Assembly: GCA_030426515.1 (NCBI GenBank)
Contig: JAUHYM010000006.1
Location: 1-43,649, forward strand
DNA: 43,649 bases
Direction: 5' to 3'
From: Actinomycetes bacterium
GTDB taxonomy: Bacteria; Actinomycetota; Actinomycetes; Actinomycetales; Microbacteriaceae
Shown: positions 42,037 through 43,649 of the stretch, piece by piece
How positions within the stretch are numbered: the stretch's first letter is position 1
How the letters are laid out: each line of letters opens with the position of its first letter
Program-made: the position numbers and the translations under genes
Notes under the pieces: model-generated
What the model was told of the DNA's origin: nothing
Database searches by the model: none
The model's input: only the letters and a program-made list of their open reading frames with translations

Positions 42037-43649
42037 ATGTCCGATGCCTCACTCACCGCCGAGCGCGGGTCGCACCTCACCCCGGCGCAGCTCGCCGCCC
42101 TCAAGCCGCACGTGATCAACACCGAAGACGGCGCGCTCGCCTCCCGCGGCCGCGCGCGTCCCGCCACGGTCGACGAGTTCGTGACCTCGGCGGCCGATGT
42201 GCGCAAGATCGTGCGCGAGCATCTGCCCGCGTTCATCGCCGAGCACCAGCCGGGCCCCGTGCCGGTCATGGTGTGGGCTCACGGCGGCCTCGTGTCGAAG
42301 GCCGCCGGGTTCGAGACCGCGCACACCCAGGTGCAGTGGTGGCGCGACAACGGCGTGTTCCCCCTCCACATGGTCTGGGAGACCGGCCTTCTCACGTCCG
42401 TCACCGATGCGGTCCGGCGCGCGTTGGGCTCCCGCGGCTTCACCGACTTCACCGACGGCCTCATCGAGACCGGCGCACGACTGCTGGGCGGTCGCCAGAT
42501 CTGGGAGGACATGAAGCTGGATGCCGCGGCGAACGCGCTCGACGACGGCGGCGCGACGGTGCTCGCGCGCGAGCTCGCGGCGTTCATGGCCGAGAACCCC
42601 GACGCCATCACTCTGCACGCGGTCGGACACAGCGCGGGGTCCATCTTCCACTCGCACTTCGTCCCGCGCGCGCTCGCCGAAGGCGTCCCCGAGTTCGAGA
42701 CCGTGTCGCTGCTGGCCCCCGCGGTGCGTCTGGACACCTTCGAGGCCACGCTGCTGCCCGCCGCACAGTCCGCGAAGATCCGCGACCTGTCGGTGTTCAC
42801 CATGACCGACCCGAAAGAGCGCGACGACAACGTGGCGGGCATCTACCGCAAGTCGCTGCTGTACCTCGTCTCGCGCGCGTTCGAGCCCGAGCGCGACGCG
42901 CAGATCCTCGGGATGGCCAAGCACCTGGATGCCAGCGCGCCCACGCGCGACTATCTGCGCGCCACCGACGATCGTCTGGTCCTCAGCCCGATCACCAACG
43001 GGCTTCGGCGCAGCAGCCTGGCGACCTCACACGGCGACTTCGACAACGACGGCCCCACGATGAACAGCGTCGCCCGCCGCGTCGCGGGACGCGACCGCAT
43101 CGAGGAGTACCCCACCGCGACGCGATCGGCACCGCCCGCCGACACGCTCGCACCCGCAACCGCACCGTGGCCGCCCGAGGCCACGACCGTCCCCGCGCCC
43201 GCCCGCGAACCCGCGCGTCGCGCCGTGTGCATCGGGGTGAACGCCTACCCCGAGCCCCAGGACCGTCTGGCCGGCTGCGTCCCCGACGCCGAGGCCTGGT
43301 CGCAGGCGCTGCGAGAGCGAGGCTTCGCGGTCGAGACGATGCGCGACGCCGAAGCGACGCGCGAGGCGATCCTCTCTCGTCTGCTCGACCTCGTCTCGAC
43401 CGCGGTGGCGGGCGACATCCTGGCCGTGCAGTTCTCCGGCCACGGCACACACGTGCCCGACCTGGACGGCGACGAGGTCGACAGCTTCGGCCCGCGCGAC
43501 GAGGCGATCTGCCCGGTGGATTTCCGCGAGGGCGGCCTCATCATCGACGACGACCTCGCCCTCATCTGGGACCTGATCCCCGAGGGCGTGTCGATGACCC
43601 TCTTCTTCGACTCGTGCCACTCAGGCACCGTCAGCAGGGGCGAGCCGAC
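42037..43649 (+). CDS. Alpha/beta-hydrolase fused to metacaspase-like peptidase C14 domain (3' end outside window)
   Basis: Manual translation of the open frame: MSDASLTAERGSHLTPAQL...VMVWAHGGLVSKAAGF...ITLHAVGHSAGSIFHSHF...LATSHGDFDND...RRAVCIGVNAYPEPQDRLAGCVPDAEAW...LAVQFSGHGTHVPDLDGDEVDSFGPRDEAICPVD...MTLFFDSCHSGTVSRGE; AGGAG 6 nt upstream of ATG 42037. Confidence 0.88.
   Translation, partial: MSDASLTAERGSHLTPAQLAALKPHVINTEDGALASRGRARPATVDEFVTSAADVRKIVREHLPAFIAEHQPGPVPVMVWAHGGLVSKAAGFETAHTQVQWWRDNGVFPLHMVWETGLLTSVTDAVRRALGSRGFTDFTDGLIETGARLLGGRQIWEDMKLDAAANALDDGGATVLARELAAFMAENPDAITLHAVGHSAGSIFHSHFVPRALAEGVPEFETVSLLAPAVRLDTFEATLLPAAQSAKIRDLSVFTMTDPKERDDNVAGIYRKSLLYLVSRAFEPERDAQILGMAKHLDASAPTRDYLRATDDRLVLSPITNGLRRSSLATSHGDFDNDGPTMNSVARRVAGRDRIEEYPTATRSAPPADTLAPATAPWPPEATTVPAPAREPARRAVCIGVNAYPEPQDRLAGCVPDAEAWSQALRERGFAVETMRDAEATREAILSRLLDLVSTAVAGDILAVQFSGHGTHVPDLDGDEVDSFGPRDEAICPVDFREGGLIIDDDLALIWDLIPEGVSMTLFFDSCHSGTVSRGEP

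Overview
High-GC actinobacterial chromosome segment, Microbacteriaceae-like (inferred from gene families and GC; no search was run). From left to right it holds: (1) a molybdenum-cofactor block (moeA 3' end, moaC, mobA-like, DUF6457, moaD, then convergent moaE and mogA/moaB) close to an FdhF/YdeP-type molybdo-oxidoreductase; (2) assorted housekeeping genes (histidine phosphatase, NAD(P)-binding epimerase-like protein, HerA/DUF853 ATPase, PAP2 phosphatase, Bcr/CflA-like MFS transporter, DUF3105 + DUF305 pair); (3) a tightly coupled seven-gene minus-strand operon, about 27.5 kb down to 13.4 kb: Ser/Thr kinase, ~1990-aa Ig-like/Fn3 surface protein, MoxR ATPase, DUF58, TgpA-type transglutaminase-like protein, FHA protein, and a small membrane protein with repeated [DE][DE]xT[VI] motifs. 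The transglutaminase-like protein appears to have lost its catalytic Cys and His; (4) small membrane and lipoprotein genes, including a divergent paralogous pair; (5) rpoB-rpoC with a recognisable promoter, a structured leader, a probable TTG start, and Asn at the position of E. coli RpoB His526; (6) at the right edge, the most interesting item: a two-gene operon encoding a CHAT-domain (caspase-like) protease with duplicated beta-rich N-terminal regions, followed by an alpha/beta-hydrolase fused to a metacaspase-type peptidase C14 domain, cut by the window end. This pair is a candidate uncharacterised protease-based (programmed death / defence-like) system. All functional assignments come from reading protein motifs by eye.
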